A stretch of 48,883 nucleotides of DNA from an uncultured Dorea sp. Its GTDB lineage: Bacteria > Bacillota > Clostridia > Lachnospirales > Lachnospiraceae. The translations under genes were made by a program, and so were the position numbers. The notes under the pieces are model-generated. The model saw only the letters and a list, made by a program, of their open reading frames with translations, was not told the DNA's origin and made no database searches. Position 1 is the first letter of the stretch. The number at the start of each line of letters is the position of its first letter. The stretch spans positions 1 through 48,883 of the forward strand of contig CAJTOH010000027.1 in NCBI GenBank assembly GCA_910577685.1. The letters run 5' to 3'. Shown in pieces: positions 16,901-23,958 of this stretch.

Positions 16901-17044
16901 GACGGAATCTACTTCCATATTCGCCCCGCCCCGGTCGCAGCCGCGGATTACGCCTGCATATCCGTTCCCTGTAAGGTCGGGGACGATGGTGCTGCTGACC
17001 TCGGAGAAGTCATAGCGGGCAAGTTCATTTATAATTATAGACAT
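13907..17044 (-). CDS. Large GH127-type (DUF1680) beta-L-arabinofuranosidase with LamG-like N-terminus
   Basis: A 1045-aa glycoside hydrolase. Residues about 1-230 look like a LamG/concanavalin-type beta-sandwich, 240-410 like two Ig-like modules (TSSSPEW and similar), and 430-1040 form the GH127/DUF1680 alpha-barrel. The catalytic zinc site is visible: Glu764 and Cys766 in NCETCAT, and Cys839-Cys840 in FTCCHGTG; in the studied bifidobacterial enzyme such Cys form the nucleophile and zinc ligands. It should remove terminal beta-L-arabinofuranose from plant glycans. There is no signal peptide, so it probably works on imported oligosaccharides; a non-classical exit is possible. AGGAGG lies 11 bases before the ATG. 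No sugar transporter is adjacent. Confidence 0.85.
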   Translation of the reverse strand: MSIIINELARYDFSEVSSTIVPDLTGNGYAGVIRGCDRGGANMEVDSVFGQTLPALSLSGGENGGFLQLPDGILNTEDGFTVSFCTKLSPLSEYGTVFSFGRDNCFYLSAMPDPETPEGILISPCATGGGRSQERSLESWFPVRSCQWLHIAVSFSPEMPSHITLSVDGKLCGSFTHPRMGAHALNHCRDCYFGYGTFSPAPIAASFTDIRIFPRVLEEARITSLFKITPDMRIRIEAGRLASLFAEPLTKPFPLPASGEMGAAIVWKSLTPDVISDNGKFTRPDAESGFQNGVLKATLSFGGLQTSKEFRCRIEPMPEDSEIVRMDIQKVLLPYPGHVTEDFSLPLTGNEGSSFQWTSSSPEWMDNQGHILKRPTDAQKKLTLTLTASYKNASAAKEFPVTLLADCCRSLPIRKYVPAASDPDGIPPLKAQPAAMEQLRLTDSGVFYDNQERCLCYLLFLDADRMLYNFRKAFGFDTRGAAAPGGWEEPSGLLRGHSTGHFLSALAHAFSSTGDVRFREKADYMITELCKLQQASHGEPDGFRTDCTPSNAVQSLWSRRPDTWGEGFLSAYSPDQFALLEEFTPYATIWAPYYTLHKILAGLLDCHRLLQNGDALTCACGIGDWVYRRLSATSKEQRAAMWKMYIAGEYGGINESLAALYEATGNPDYLHAARMFDNPVLFDGLAHGRDPLSGIHANQHIPQIIGAMEMFRASGDYRYYHLAKNFWELTVNRYMYSIGGVGRGENFRDADVLANHIEGGRNCETCATYNMLKLTGMLYQYAPEHSPYMDYCERALLNHIAASQNPDAKEGALNGVTYMLPIGPGAQKEYSSDYDDFTCCHGTGMENHVRYTEHIYHHGTDGSLYLNLFLPSVFRWRDKGATLSLEGDFPSQSFRLTVHTESAGGTVSLNLKIRIPYWCRQSFLVSDRNGQMPKPSGDSGYYTIHRTFADGDWIDVSTPYALHLCYTNDAYEGYPAASLMYGPLVMTALSCRKDWITLNLPPVLEDAFEIRWDRGPVLWYDDLEFIPSYAAHNQPYHTYFKINLA

Positions 17045-17090
17045 AGACTAAACAACCTCCTGTGTATTTGTTAGTATTGATGAGTTATTT

Positions 17091-17160
17091 ATTATAGCAC
17101 ATTCAAGGCTTCTTTTCATTATCTTTTTCGCTAAATTGCATCGCTTGTAAAGTCTATAAT
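17091..17160. promoter_or_regulatory. Divergent -10 boxes between the GH127 and DUF885 genes
   Basis: TATAAT occurs on the minus strand at 17091-17096 (towards the GH127 gene) and on the plus strand at 17155-17160 (towards the DUF885 gene). Neither has a clear -35 box, so activators may be needed, or the boxes are chance. Confidence 0.4.
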
Positions 17161-17240
17161 GTGTAAGAAGATGAGAAAGTAAGTAAATGGTTGAAACCTG
17201 AATCAGGAAGGGGTAGAATGTAGCTAGGAGGTGTTGATTT

Positions 17241-18896
17241 ATGGATAATATGGAGCTTTGCAGACAGTACAGGGAGCTTGACCGGGACTGTGCCTGTTTT
17301 AGTTATGAACTGTCCGGCGGGAAGGATGAGGAGCGTAAAATTTTTATCCCGAATGAGGCGAATATGGAGAAAGCATGGAAACGCTTCGAGGAATTGAAAG
17401 AACGAGCGGCGTCTCTTGAGGAACCGGACGCCGTGTTCGCGTTAGTCAGGCATCATTTCGAGGATTTTCTGGATTCCCAGAAATACGCCCTTGAGGATGC
17501 GGGAAAGCATCCGGAAGGAAAATTTCTGTATATGCATTGGATGATTGAGAACACATCTAGGTTAAGCCGGAAGCCGGATGAGGAGCGCTGCCAAAAGATG
17601 GTCGGACAATTAGAAGAAATGTGCGAAGTCAGCGATACTTTTTTAGAGTTAATCAAAAAAGGGGAGAATGAGGAAGAACAGAAGCAGGCAGGAGCAGCCC
17701 TTTTTGGCTCAAAGGCGACTCTGGAAACCTTCCGGATGAAACTGGAGGAATATTTCCCCACATTTACACAGGAACAGCGCAGCCGTGTGGACACGGCCAT
17801 TCTGCGGTTTGAGGAGGTCCTTTTGAAAATGGCGGACGCTCTGCCGAAGGATACGAAAGACAAGGCCCAAGAGACGAAGGAGCCTGAGGACGACCTTAGC
17901 ATTACCGTGAAGATGGAGAAAGAAGAGTACCGCACATTACTTGCCAAACGGCTCGGCGTTTCTCTTGACGAGCTTCTTGACTGGCATAAGGAAGAGATTG
18001 AAAAGACCCGCTCGGAAGTTTTTGAGATTGCGAAGAAGCTTCACATTCCGGAGCCTGCGCCTAAGACCATGGAGGAAGTCAATGAGATTCTGTTCAAGTA
18101 CGAGGGGCCGTGCCAAAGTCCGGAGGAAATGCTTGAAAGGGCCAATGAATATCTTAAGAGGACCCGCGCGCTGGCGCATGAATACGTGAAACTGCCGGAG
18201 GATGAGAGCTGCCTTTGTGTGGAAATTTCCGATAGCTGTAAGGATTCTTACCCATGGGGAGGCTACGAGGGAGGGGACTTTTCCGTCCGCCCGATCAGGG
18301 GGCAGATGTTCCTCAACAACCATAACTATCAGAATGTTACGGACGGGTGGATTAAGCTTAATGCATTGCATGAGGCATACCCGGGTCATCATGTCCAGTA
18401 TGTGAGGGCCGAGGTTGACCCAAGGCCGGAGACGGTGAAGATCGGCGCGAAACTCGTTCCTGTTCTGGAGGGGACGTGCCTTCGTACGGAGCGCGCCTTT
18501 GAGTTTATATATGGAGAAGACCCGTTCTTTCCATTGTTTGTAGCGTACCGCCGCCATCATGCTTCGGTCAGGATTTATGTGGATCTGATGCTGTACTATC
18601 ATGGGGCGACCCTTGAGGAGGCGGTTAAGACATATGAAAAAGAACTTGGATTCGACCGGGGGACGGCCAGAAGCCAGGTGCTGGCGCATCAGAATATGCC
18701 GGGATATTTTACCTGCTATTATTATGGAATGAAGAAAATCTGTGAGTGGGAGAAGGAATATGGTTTCTCCAAGAAGGATTTTACGGAGCTTTTGTTCTCG
18801 GCAGGTTATATCAGTATTGAGCGTCTCGGCGAGCTGGCGAGGCTTACGCCGCAGGAACGCGAACGTTATTACCATGATTTTTCCAGTCTTTTATAA
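17241..18896 (+). CDS. DUF885-family predicted zinc metallopeptidase
   Basis: A 551-aa DUF885 protein. The family is thought to be metallopeptidases; the marker here is HEAYPGHH at residues 377-384, with further conserved YVRAEVDPRP-like and GTCLRTERAFEF segments and Glu residues downstream that could complete the zinc site. Residues about 195-240 are highly charged and probably a flexible or coiled linker. No signal peptide is present, although many relatives in Bacteroidetes are secreted. GGAGGTG precedes the ATG. It is divergent from the GH127 gene, and the next promoter begins 8 bases after its stop. The substrate is unknown. Confidence 0.85.
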   Translation: MDNMELCRQYRELDRDCACFSYELSGGKDEERKIFIPNEANMEKAWKRFEELKERAASLEEPDAVFALVRHHFEDFLDSQKYALEDAGKHPEGKFLYMHWMIENTSRLSRKPDEERCQKMVGQLEEMCEVSDTFLELIKKGENEEEQKQAGAALFGSKATLETFRMKLEEYFPTFTQEQRSRVDTAILRFEEVLLKMADALPKDTKDKAQETKEPEDDLSITVKMEKEEYRTLLAKRLGVSLDELLDWHKEEIEKTRSEVFEIAKKLHIPEPAPKTMEEVNEILFKYEGPCQSPEEMLERANEYLKRTRALAHEYVKLPEDESCLCVEISDSCKDSYPWGGYEGGDFSVRPIRGQMFLNNHNYQNVTDGWIKLNALHEAYPGHHVQYVRAEVDPRPETVKIGAKLVPVLEGTCLRTERAFEFIYGEDPFFPLFVAYRRHHASVRIYVDLMLYYHGATLEEAVKTYEKELGFDRGTARSQVLAHQNMPGYFTCYYYGMKKICEWEKEYGFSKKDFTELLFSAGYISIERLGELARLTPQERERYYHDFSSLL

Positions 18897-18903
18897 ATAA
18901 GGA

Positions 18904-18932
18904 TTGACAAGGATTCGGACGAGTGCTAAGAT
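18904..18932 (+). promoter_or_regulatory. Strong sigma-A promoter of the leader/attenuator
   Basis: TTGACA at 18904-18909 and TAAGAT at 18927-18932, spaced by 17 bases. Transcription should start near 18939, a few bases before the ribosome site of the leader ORF. Confidence 0.78.
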
Positions 18933-18960
18933 AAAAGAAAATTTAAGGAGAACAGGCGAA

Positions 18961-19017
18961 ATGAAGCAGACATTATATTCTAAATCCAATATGTATAACG
19001 GACGTATTTGTTTATAA
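18961..19017 (+). CDS. 18-codon leader peptide ORF
   Basis: ATG to TAA encodes MKQTLYSKSNMYNGRICL. It has a good ribosome site (AAGGAG, 18945-18950, ten bases from the ATG) right behind the strong promoter. It lies about 110 bases before a strong terminator and 200 before the next gene. The arrangement matches leader ORFs that sense stalled ribosomes upstream of ABC-F resistance genes such as vmlR. It could instead be the remnant of a deleted gene. No homolog is recognised. Confidence 0.5.
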   Translation: MKQTLYSKSNMYNGRICL

Positions 19018-19030
19018 TTGGCAGATCAGG

Positions 19031-19069
19031 TGCACAGTTGTAAGCCGATAGGTCTTATGTGTCTGTGCA
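19031..19069 (+). ncRNA. Leader RNA hairpin between the leader ORF and the terminator
   Basis: TGCACAG (19031-19037) pairs with CTGTGCA (19063-19069), with an inner TAAG/CTTA helix (19041-19044, 19054-19057). It begins 14 bases after the leader stop. In an attenuator it would compete with, or guide, formation of the terminator; an explicit anti-terminator pairing was not proven by eye. Confidence 0.4.
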
Positions 19070-19127
19070 TATGATAGAATATGGGCTGTAATTTTGCGCA
19101 TCTTATATTATATCTTGTTAGGGGTAT

Positions 19128-19167
19128 ACCGCATCAGACGATAAGACGTTTGATGCGGTTTTTTTTT
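19128..19167 (+). terminator. Strong intrinsic terminator (probable attenuator)
   Basis: A 13-bp stem, 19128-19140 with 19147-19159 (one G-U pair), closes on a six-base loop and is followed by a run of nine T. It lies between the leader ORF and the gene at 19215, so read-through must occur for the operon to be expressed from the promoter at 18904. Confidence 0.8.
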
Positions 19168-19214
19168 CGTGATAAGCTGTGCCGGACAAAGCCTGTACAG
19201 GAGGGAATGGTATT

Positions 19215-20294
19215 ATGGGATTATTAAGCAACAAGAAAAAGGGGAAAGCGGCAGAGGTCAAAGAGTATATCAGGGGAGCCGGCGGCAGCATTGTCAGTAA
19301 GTCCATCCTAAACGGCACGTCAAAACTTAAGTGGCTGTTCCGGGAAGACAGCGGGCTTGGGAACGGATGGGTTGCATTCGGCGGCACGGATACGCAGGAA
19401 TATGTAGACAATGCAGAGAATATGGAGGTCGTGGATTTCAATGTTCTGGCGAATATAGAGCCGGCCGTACTGAATGTATATTATATGCCGGTAGGAAGCG
19501 ATTTGGAATTCCGTTCCGACAAGACGGGAAAGTATTTCGTAGATATGAGGACGGGAGAGGAGATCCGGGAGCCTGTGAAGCATCCGGGACAGGAGGCATT
19601 TGAGAAAAACCTCAAGTTTTTAAATCAGAAAATTTATCCGATGGAATTTTTTGAGGGACTGTTTGCTGAAAATGGCAGGCTGGCCGTTGTGACGGCAGGG
19701 AGGGTTGATTTTCCTACGGGAGAGGTAACATTGGCAGATCCGCTCGCCTATCTTGGAACGAAATATTCTACGGCGCTGGAAAGGAAAGTCCCGGCTGGAA
19801 GCTATCCTGTGGAACTGTCTATCTGCCGTTCCGATATCGTGGGGCTTCGGATAGCGGCCGCAAGACTGGTTTTCGGCGGCCGGCCGGCTGCCCGTTATGA
19901 GATCGCCATGCCAAAGGGCAGCGCAACAGAGGATTTTGGGAAACCAAGAGTCTTCACGTTTTTCGGGGTGGATTGCGGGCTTGCCTGTTTTGCAGACGCA
20001 CAGGCAGAAGCAGAGTACAGGGAATTTTTCGAGCGGTGGCATAGTGAGAATCCGGAAAAGAATAAGTATACGGATTATTTCGCCGCGTTTTTCGCAGACA
20101 GTTATGAGAAATATCCGAAGTTCCAGAATCAGGGCGGAAACTTCCTGCATTGGGAGATTCCGGGGACGGGGCATAAGCTGGTATTTTTTTCCAGCGGTAT
20201 GGGCGACGGCATTTACAGCGGATACTGGGGACTTGACGAGCAGGGCGAGGCGGTGTCGCTGGTGATCCCGTTCATGAATCCGGAGTATTTTTAA
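19215..20294 (+). CDS. DUF2185-DUF4241 fusion, immunity-type protein
   Basis: A 359-aa cytosolic protein with two recognisable parts. Residues about 20-105 match DUF2185 (Imm33-like): SKSILNGTSKLKWLFRED, a Trp and Gly stretch, EYVDNAENMEVVDF. Residues about 165-358 match DUF4241: VTLADPLAYL, PAGSYPVELS, and the end GDGIYSGYWGLDEQGE. DUF2185 is a known immunity family in polymorphic-toxin loci; DUF4241 also appears in such contexts. No toxin gene is nearby. AGGAGGG at 19199-19205 supports the ATG at 19215. It follows the attenuator and precedes the ABC genes by 23 bases, so it is likely the first gene of that operon. Confidence 0.75.
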   Translation: MGLLSNKKKGKAAEVKEYIRGAGGSIVSKSILNGTSKLKWLFREDSGLGNGWVAFGGTDTQEYVDNAENMEVVDFNVLANIEPAVLNVYYMPVGSDLEFRSDKTGKYFVDMRTGEEIREPVKHPGQEAFEKNLKFLNQKIYPMEFFEGLFAENGRLAVVTAGRVDFPTGEVTLADPLAYLGTKYSTALERKVPAGSYPVELSICRSDIVGLRIAAARLVFGGRPAARYEIAMPKGSATEDFGKPRVFTFFGVDCGLACFADAQAEAEYREFFERWHSENPEKNKYTDYFAAFFADSYEKYPKFQNQGGNFLHWEIPGTGHKLVFFSSGMGDGIYSGYWGLDEQGEAVSLVIPFMNPEYF

Positions 20295-20317
20295 AAGGTA
20301 AAAATGAAAGAGGCAGA

Positions 20318-22126
20318 ATGGTAAAATACAATATTTTTCACAATCTCAGGTTTTCCCTGGGGCTATTAAAAGAAGACCGATTCCAAAGCTTTTACGTATA
20401 TTCCCTTCTCCACATTGTGCTGGGAGTCTTATGCCCGCTGCTTCTGGCGGTATTCCCAAGCTACGTGGTGGGAGCTATGGCAGAAGGCGGGGATTTAGGG
20501 ACTGAGATTGGCAGGTTGGTACTCTTCATAGCAGGAATACTGTTCCTTCACATGGCGGATACCTATGCCGTGCGTACATATGAGCAAATTTTGTTCCTGT
20601 TTCGGAATAAGCAGGGTGAAAGGCTCATGAAAAAAGCGATGGAGATCCCGTTCCATTTATGTGAAAGCATGGAAGGGCAGCGGCAGTTTGAGAAGGCGAG
20701 ACGGGCGGTGTATGAAGGAAACCAGAACGGGCTTGAAATCTTTTTAAAACAATTTACGGAAATTTGTGTGAACCTATTGGGAATGTTGGCATATGGGATC
20801 GTAATCGGCGCGGCGAACCCCCTTTTCATCCTCATGTTACTTGGATTTACACTATTGGCAGTCTTTGCAAGCAAGCTGACCGGCAGGAAAGACTGTCTGG
20901 TACAGGAAGAGCTGGGCGGGGAATACACACGGCTCCAATACATGTATCAGGCTGTGCTGGACCAGAAGAGCGCCAAAGATATCCGTATTTATCAGGCTCA
21001 AAAGTGGTTATTAGAAGAGTTTGCGTCTATACGGGAAAAAACCTTGAAATTACAGAACAAAAGCGCCGGATATTACCTGCTTTTCGATAATCTGGAGAGG
21101 ATTCTGTCATTCGTCCGAGACATTGTCGTATACGGGGATTTTATCTTCCTGATGTATCGGGGACGTATGTCGATAGAGCAGTTCCTGTTAAACATCGGAA
21201 TCGCGGCGGGATTCAACGTTTGGATTATGGGGGTGTTCGGCAATATCAAAGAGCTGGCCAGAAATAATACGATTGTGGGTCATTTCAAGGATTATTTAAG
21301 TTATGGGGAAGGGCAAACGTGCGGGACAGAAAATGCCCCGAACCCCAAAACGCCGCATACGCTGACCATGGAACACGTCAGCTTCCAATATCCGGAAGCA
21401 GAAAAAGCGTGTATCCATGACCTGAACCTTACGGTAAACAGCGGGGAGAAACTGGCGCTGGTAGGAATTAACGGCGCCGGGAAGAGTACCGTCATCAAAC
21501 TTTTGCTTGGACTTTACGAGCCTGCCGAGGGAAGGATACTTTTGGATGGGACAGATATCCGCAGGATAGACAAGGAAGGTTATTTCCGGGAATTTGCAGT
21601 TGCGTTTCAGGATGTGTTCGCATTTGCGGCGTCCATAGCGGATAATGTGACCGGCGTACCCAATGCGGGGCAGGACGGGGCAAAACTAAAAGAGAAACTT
21701 ACCATGGCCGGACTTTGGGAGTTTACCCAAAAGCAGCCGCGGAAAGAAAGAACAAGCGTCACAAAGGCGTTAGACCCGGAAGGAATCCATTTGTCCGGAG
21801 GAGAGATGCAGAAATTAATGCTTGCCAGAACGCTCTATAAGGACGCGCCCGTTGTGATATTAGACGAGCCGACCGCAGCTCTTGACCCTATAGCGGAACA
21901 CGAGCTGTACCAGAAATACAGCCTCCTTACTCAGGGAAAGACAAGCGTATTTATATCCCACAGGCTTAGTTCCACTAGGTTTTGCGATAGAATCCTGTTT
22001 TTAGAAAACGGGAAAGTAGAGGAAACGGGAACTCACGAGGAATTAATGAGCCGGAAGGGGAAGTATGCAAATATGTATGAGATACAGGCGAAATACTATC
22101 GAAAGGAGGAGCAGGCTTATGTTTGA
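20318..22126 (+). CDS. ABC exporter half-transporter (permease-ATPase), first partner
   Basis: A 602-aa type IV ABC exporter subunit: a six-helix membrane domain (about 20-320) fused to an ATPase domain (about 345-595). Walker A GINGAGKST lies near residue 383, the signature LSGGEMQK near 492 and Walker B VVILDEP near 511, then an H-loop ISHR. All catalytic residues look intact. It overlaps the next gene by 8 bases, so the two proteins probably form a heterodimer. The cargo is unknown; with an immunity-type protein upstream and an ABC-F downstream, export of an antibiotic or peptide is a reasonable inference. Confidence 0.9.
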   Translation: MVKYNIFHNLRFSLGLLKEDRFQSFYVYSLLHIVLGVLCPLLLAVFPSYVVGAMAEGGDLGTEIGRLVLFIAGILFLHMADTYAVRTYEQILFLFRNKQGERLMKKAMEIPFHLCESMEGQRQFEKARRAVYEGNQNGLEIFLKQFTEICVNLLGMLAYGIVIGAANPLFILMLLGFTLLAVFASKLTGRKDCLVQEELGGEYTRLQYMYQAVLDQKSAKDIRIYQAQKWLLEEFASIREKTLKLQNKSAGYYLLFDNLERILSFVRDIVVYGDFIFLMYRGRMSIEQFLLNIGIAAGFNVWIMGVFGNIKELARNNTIVGHFKDYLSYGEGQTCGTENAPNPKTPHTLTMEHVSFQYPEAEKACIHDLNLTVNSGEKLALVGINGAGKSTVIKLLLGLYEPAEGRILLDGTDIRRIDKEGYFREFAVAFQDVFAFAASIADNVTGVPNAGQDGAKLKEKLTMAGLWEFTQKQPRKERTSVTKALDPEGIHLSGGEMQKLMLARTLYKDAPVVILDEPTAALDPIAEHELYQKYSLLTQGKTSVFISHRLSSTRFCDRILFLENGKVEETGTHEELMSRKGKYANMYEIQAKYYRKEEQAYV

Positions 22127-23957
22127 TAAATTAAAGTTTCATAAAACGGGGATTTCGCTCTTAAAGCTGCTCCACAGTTTAGACCACAGCGCCGTTCTGG
22201 TTTCCGCCTGTTCCTCCCTGACGGAGGCGGCCGGTTTTTACACAGGTCTTATTATTTCGGCGATGCTGATTGACGACCTGTTGGCGCAGGCGTGGAAGAC
22301 GGCTCTGGTTCATTCCGGAATTCTGGCCGGACTTAGCCTGCTGTTTGGGCTGGTTCAAAACCAGTTGTCCAAAATATGGGCGGTGAAATACCAGATGCTG
22401 TATACGGATTTGAAGATTTTAATGAGGAAAAAGGCGCTTTCTATGACCTTTGAAGGCTTTGAAGACCCTGCGGTGAAAGGGAAAATCTATCTGGCAGAGC
22501 GGACCATCGACATGTATGGAGGGCTGGAAGAAATCCTGTACCTGTACCGGCGGCTTTTTGGCTTTGCCGTTTCCGGGATGACCGCGGTCGGGATGGTCGT
22601 CCGGATGTGTTTTGCCAGAGGGCAGACGGGGCAAGTCAGCGTGGTTGTATCGGCTGCCAGCTTTTTAGCTGCCGTCTTTCTGGTAATGAGGGCGACGGTC
22701 TTTACAAGCGGCCGTCTCCTTAAACAGCAGAATGAGATTTACTCGGAACACGGGGACGCGGAGGAAGGGCTTTCATATTATATGGAGCAGATTTACGGGA
22801 ACCCGGAGGCGAATAAGATTTCCCATTTGTATCATATGAAAGATATGCTCCTGCAGAATTTCAGCGGTTTCTTGGGCGCGTCTTCCGGGCTGTATAAAAG
22901 GATGCGGGAGGTCCAAAGAAAACAAGAACTGGCAGGACAGGGAATCAGTACGGTCTTTATTGTTTATTCCTACGCCTTGATTCTATGGAAAATCGGAACT
23001 AAGGCAATCAGCATCGGTTCTTTCAGTAAATATGCGGGAGCCATGACCAGATTTATAGACGACATTACGGGGATTGTCCGGACGAATGGGGAAATTGCAA
23101 GAAAATGCGAATTCATGCAAGGATTGCTTGATTTTATGGAAATGGAGGACGAAAGCAAGGGAGGGACTCTGCGGATTCCGGACGGCGCGAAGGAAAAGTA
23201 TGAAATTGAGTTCCATAACGTCAGTTTCCAATATCCGGGAAACGGGAACCTGACTCTTGAAAATGTGAACTGCAGGATCAACGCCGACGGCAAAACGGCA
23301 ATCGTAGGGAGGAACGGGGCCGGTAAAACTACGTTTATCAAACTCCTTTGCGGGCTTTATCAGCCTACGCAGGGCAGGATTACCTTAAACGGAGTTGACA
23401 TACGGGAATATAATTATCAGGATTATCTGAAACTGTTTGGCGTGGTATTTCAGGATTTTGCGATGTTCGCATTTCCGGTAGGACAGAACATCGCTGTCTC
23501 CGGATCCTATGAAGAAGACCGGGTATGGGACTGCCTTACCCGGGCAGGTGTAGAAAAGACGGTGAAAAAAATGCCGGACAAGCTGGAGACGCCGATGTTT
23601 TCCTCGAATGAAGAGGGGATTAACGCCAGCGGGGGAGAAATGCAGAAACTGGCGATTGCAAGGGCGTTATATAAGGACGCTTCTATTATGATATTGGACG
23701 AACCTACGGCGGCGCTGGATCCGATTAGCGAATATGGGATATATAAGCATTTTGACGAACTGGTAAAAAACAGGACGAGTATCTTTATTACCCATAGGAT
23801 GAGCAGCTGCAGGTTTTGCGGCGATATCTTAGTGTTTGATTCCGGCAGGATCATCGAAAGGGGAAATCATGAGGAACTGCTGAAGGGGCAGGGGTTATAC
23901 GCCGCCCTTTGGAGCGCGCAGGCTAATTATTATCAGGAAGAAAGAGGGGTGAGCTGA
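22119..23957 (+). CDS. ABC exporter half-transporter, second partner
   Basis: A 612-aa exporter subunit with the same plan as its neighbour: membrane helices in the first 330 residues, then an ATPase domain with Walker A GRNGAGKTT near 397, signature ASGGEMQK near 502, Walker B IMILDEP and ITHR. The signature has Ala for the first Leu, and both partners have SGGEMQK rather than the common SGGQ. The ATG at 22119 is chosen for AAAGGAGGAGC upstream; it overlaps the first partner's stop. The pair is most similar to exporters of peptides or drugs in Firmicutes. It stops 1 base before the ABC-F gene. Confidence 0.9.
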   Translation: MFDKLKFHKTGISLLKLLHSLDHSAVLVSACSSLTEAAGFYTGLIISAMLIDDLLAQAWKTALVHSGILAGLSLLFGLVQNQLSKIWAVKYQMLYTDLKILMRKKALSMTFEGFEDPAVKGKIYLAERTIDMYGGLEEILYLYRRLFGFAVSGMTAVGMVVRMCFARGQTGQVSVVVSAASFLAAVFLVMRATVFTSGRLLKQQNEIYSEHGDAEEGLSYYMEQIYGNPEANKISHLYHMKDMLLQNFSGFLGASSGLYKRMREVQRKQELAGQGISTVFIVYSYALILWKIGTKAISIGSFSKYAGAMTRFIDDITGIVRTNGEIARKCEFMQGLLDFMEMEDESKGGTLRIPDGAKEKYEIEFHNVSFQYPGNGNLTLENVNCRINADGKTAIVGRNGAGKTTFIKLLCGLYQPTQGRITLNGVDIREYNYQDYLKLFGVVFQDFAMFAFPVGQNIAVSGSYEEDRVWDCLTRAGVEKTVKKMPDKLETPMFSSNEEGINASGGEMQKLAIARALYKDASIMILDEPTAALDPISEYGIYKHFDELVKNRTSIFITHRMSSCRFCGDILVFDSGRIIERGNHEELLKGQGLYAALWSAQANYYQEERGVS

Positions 23958-23958
23958 C

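Noticed and set aside
17937..18875. Minus-strand frame opposite the DUF885 gene
   Set aside because: No recognisable family, no ribosome site, and complete overlap with a well supported gene.
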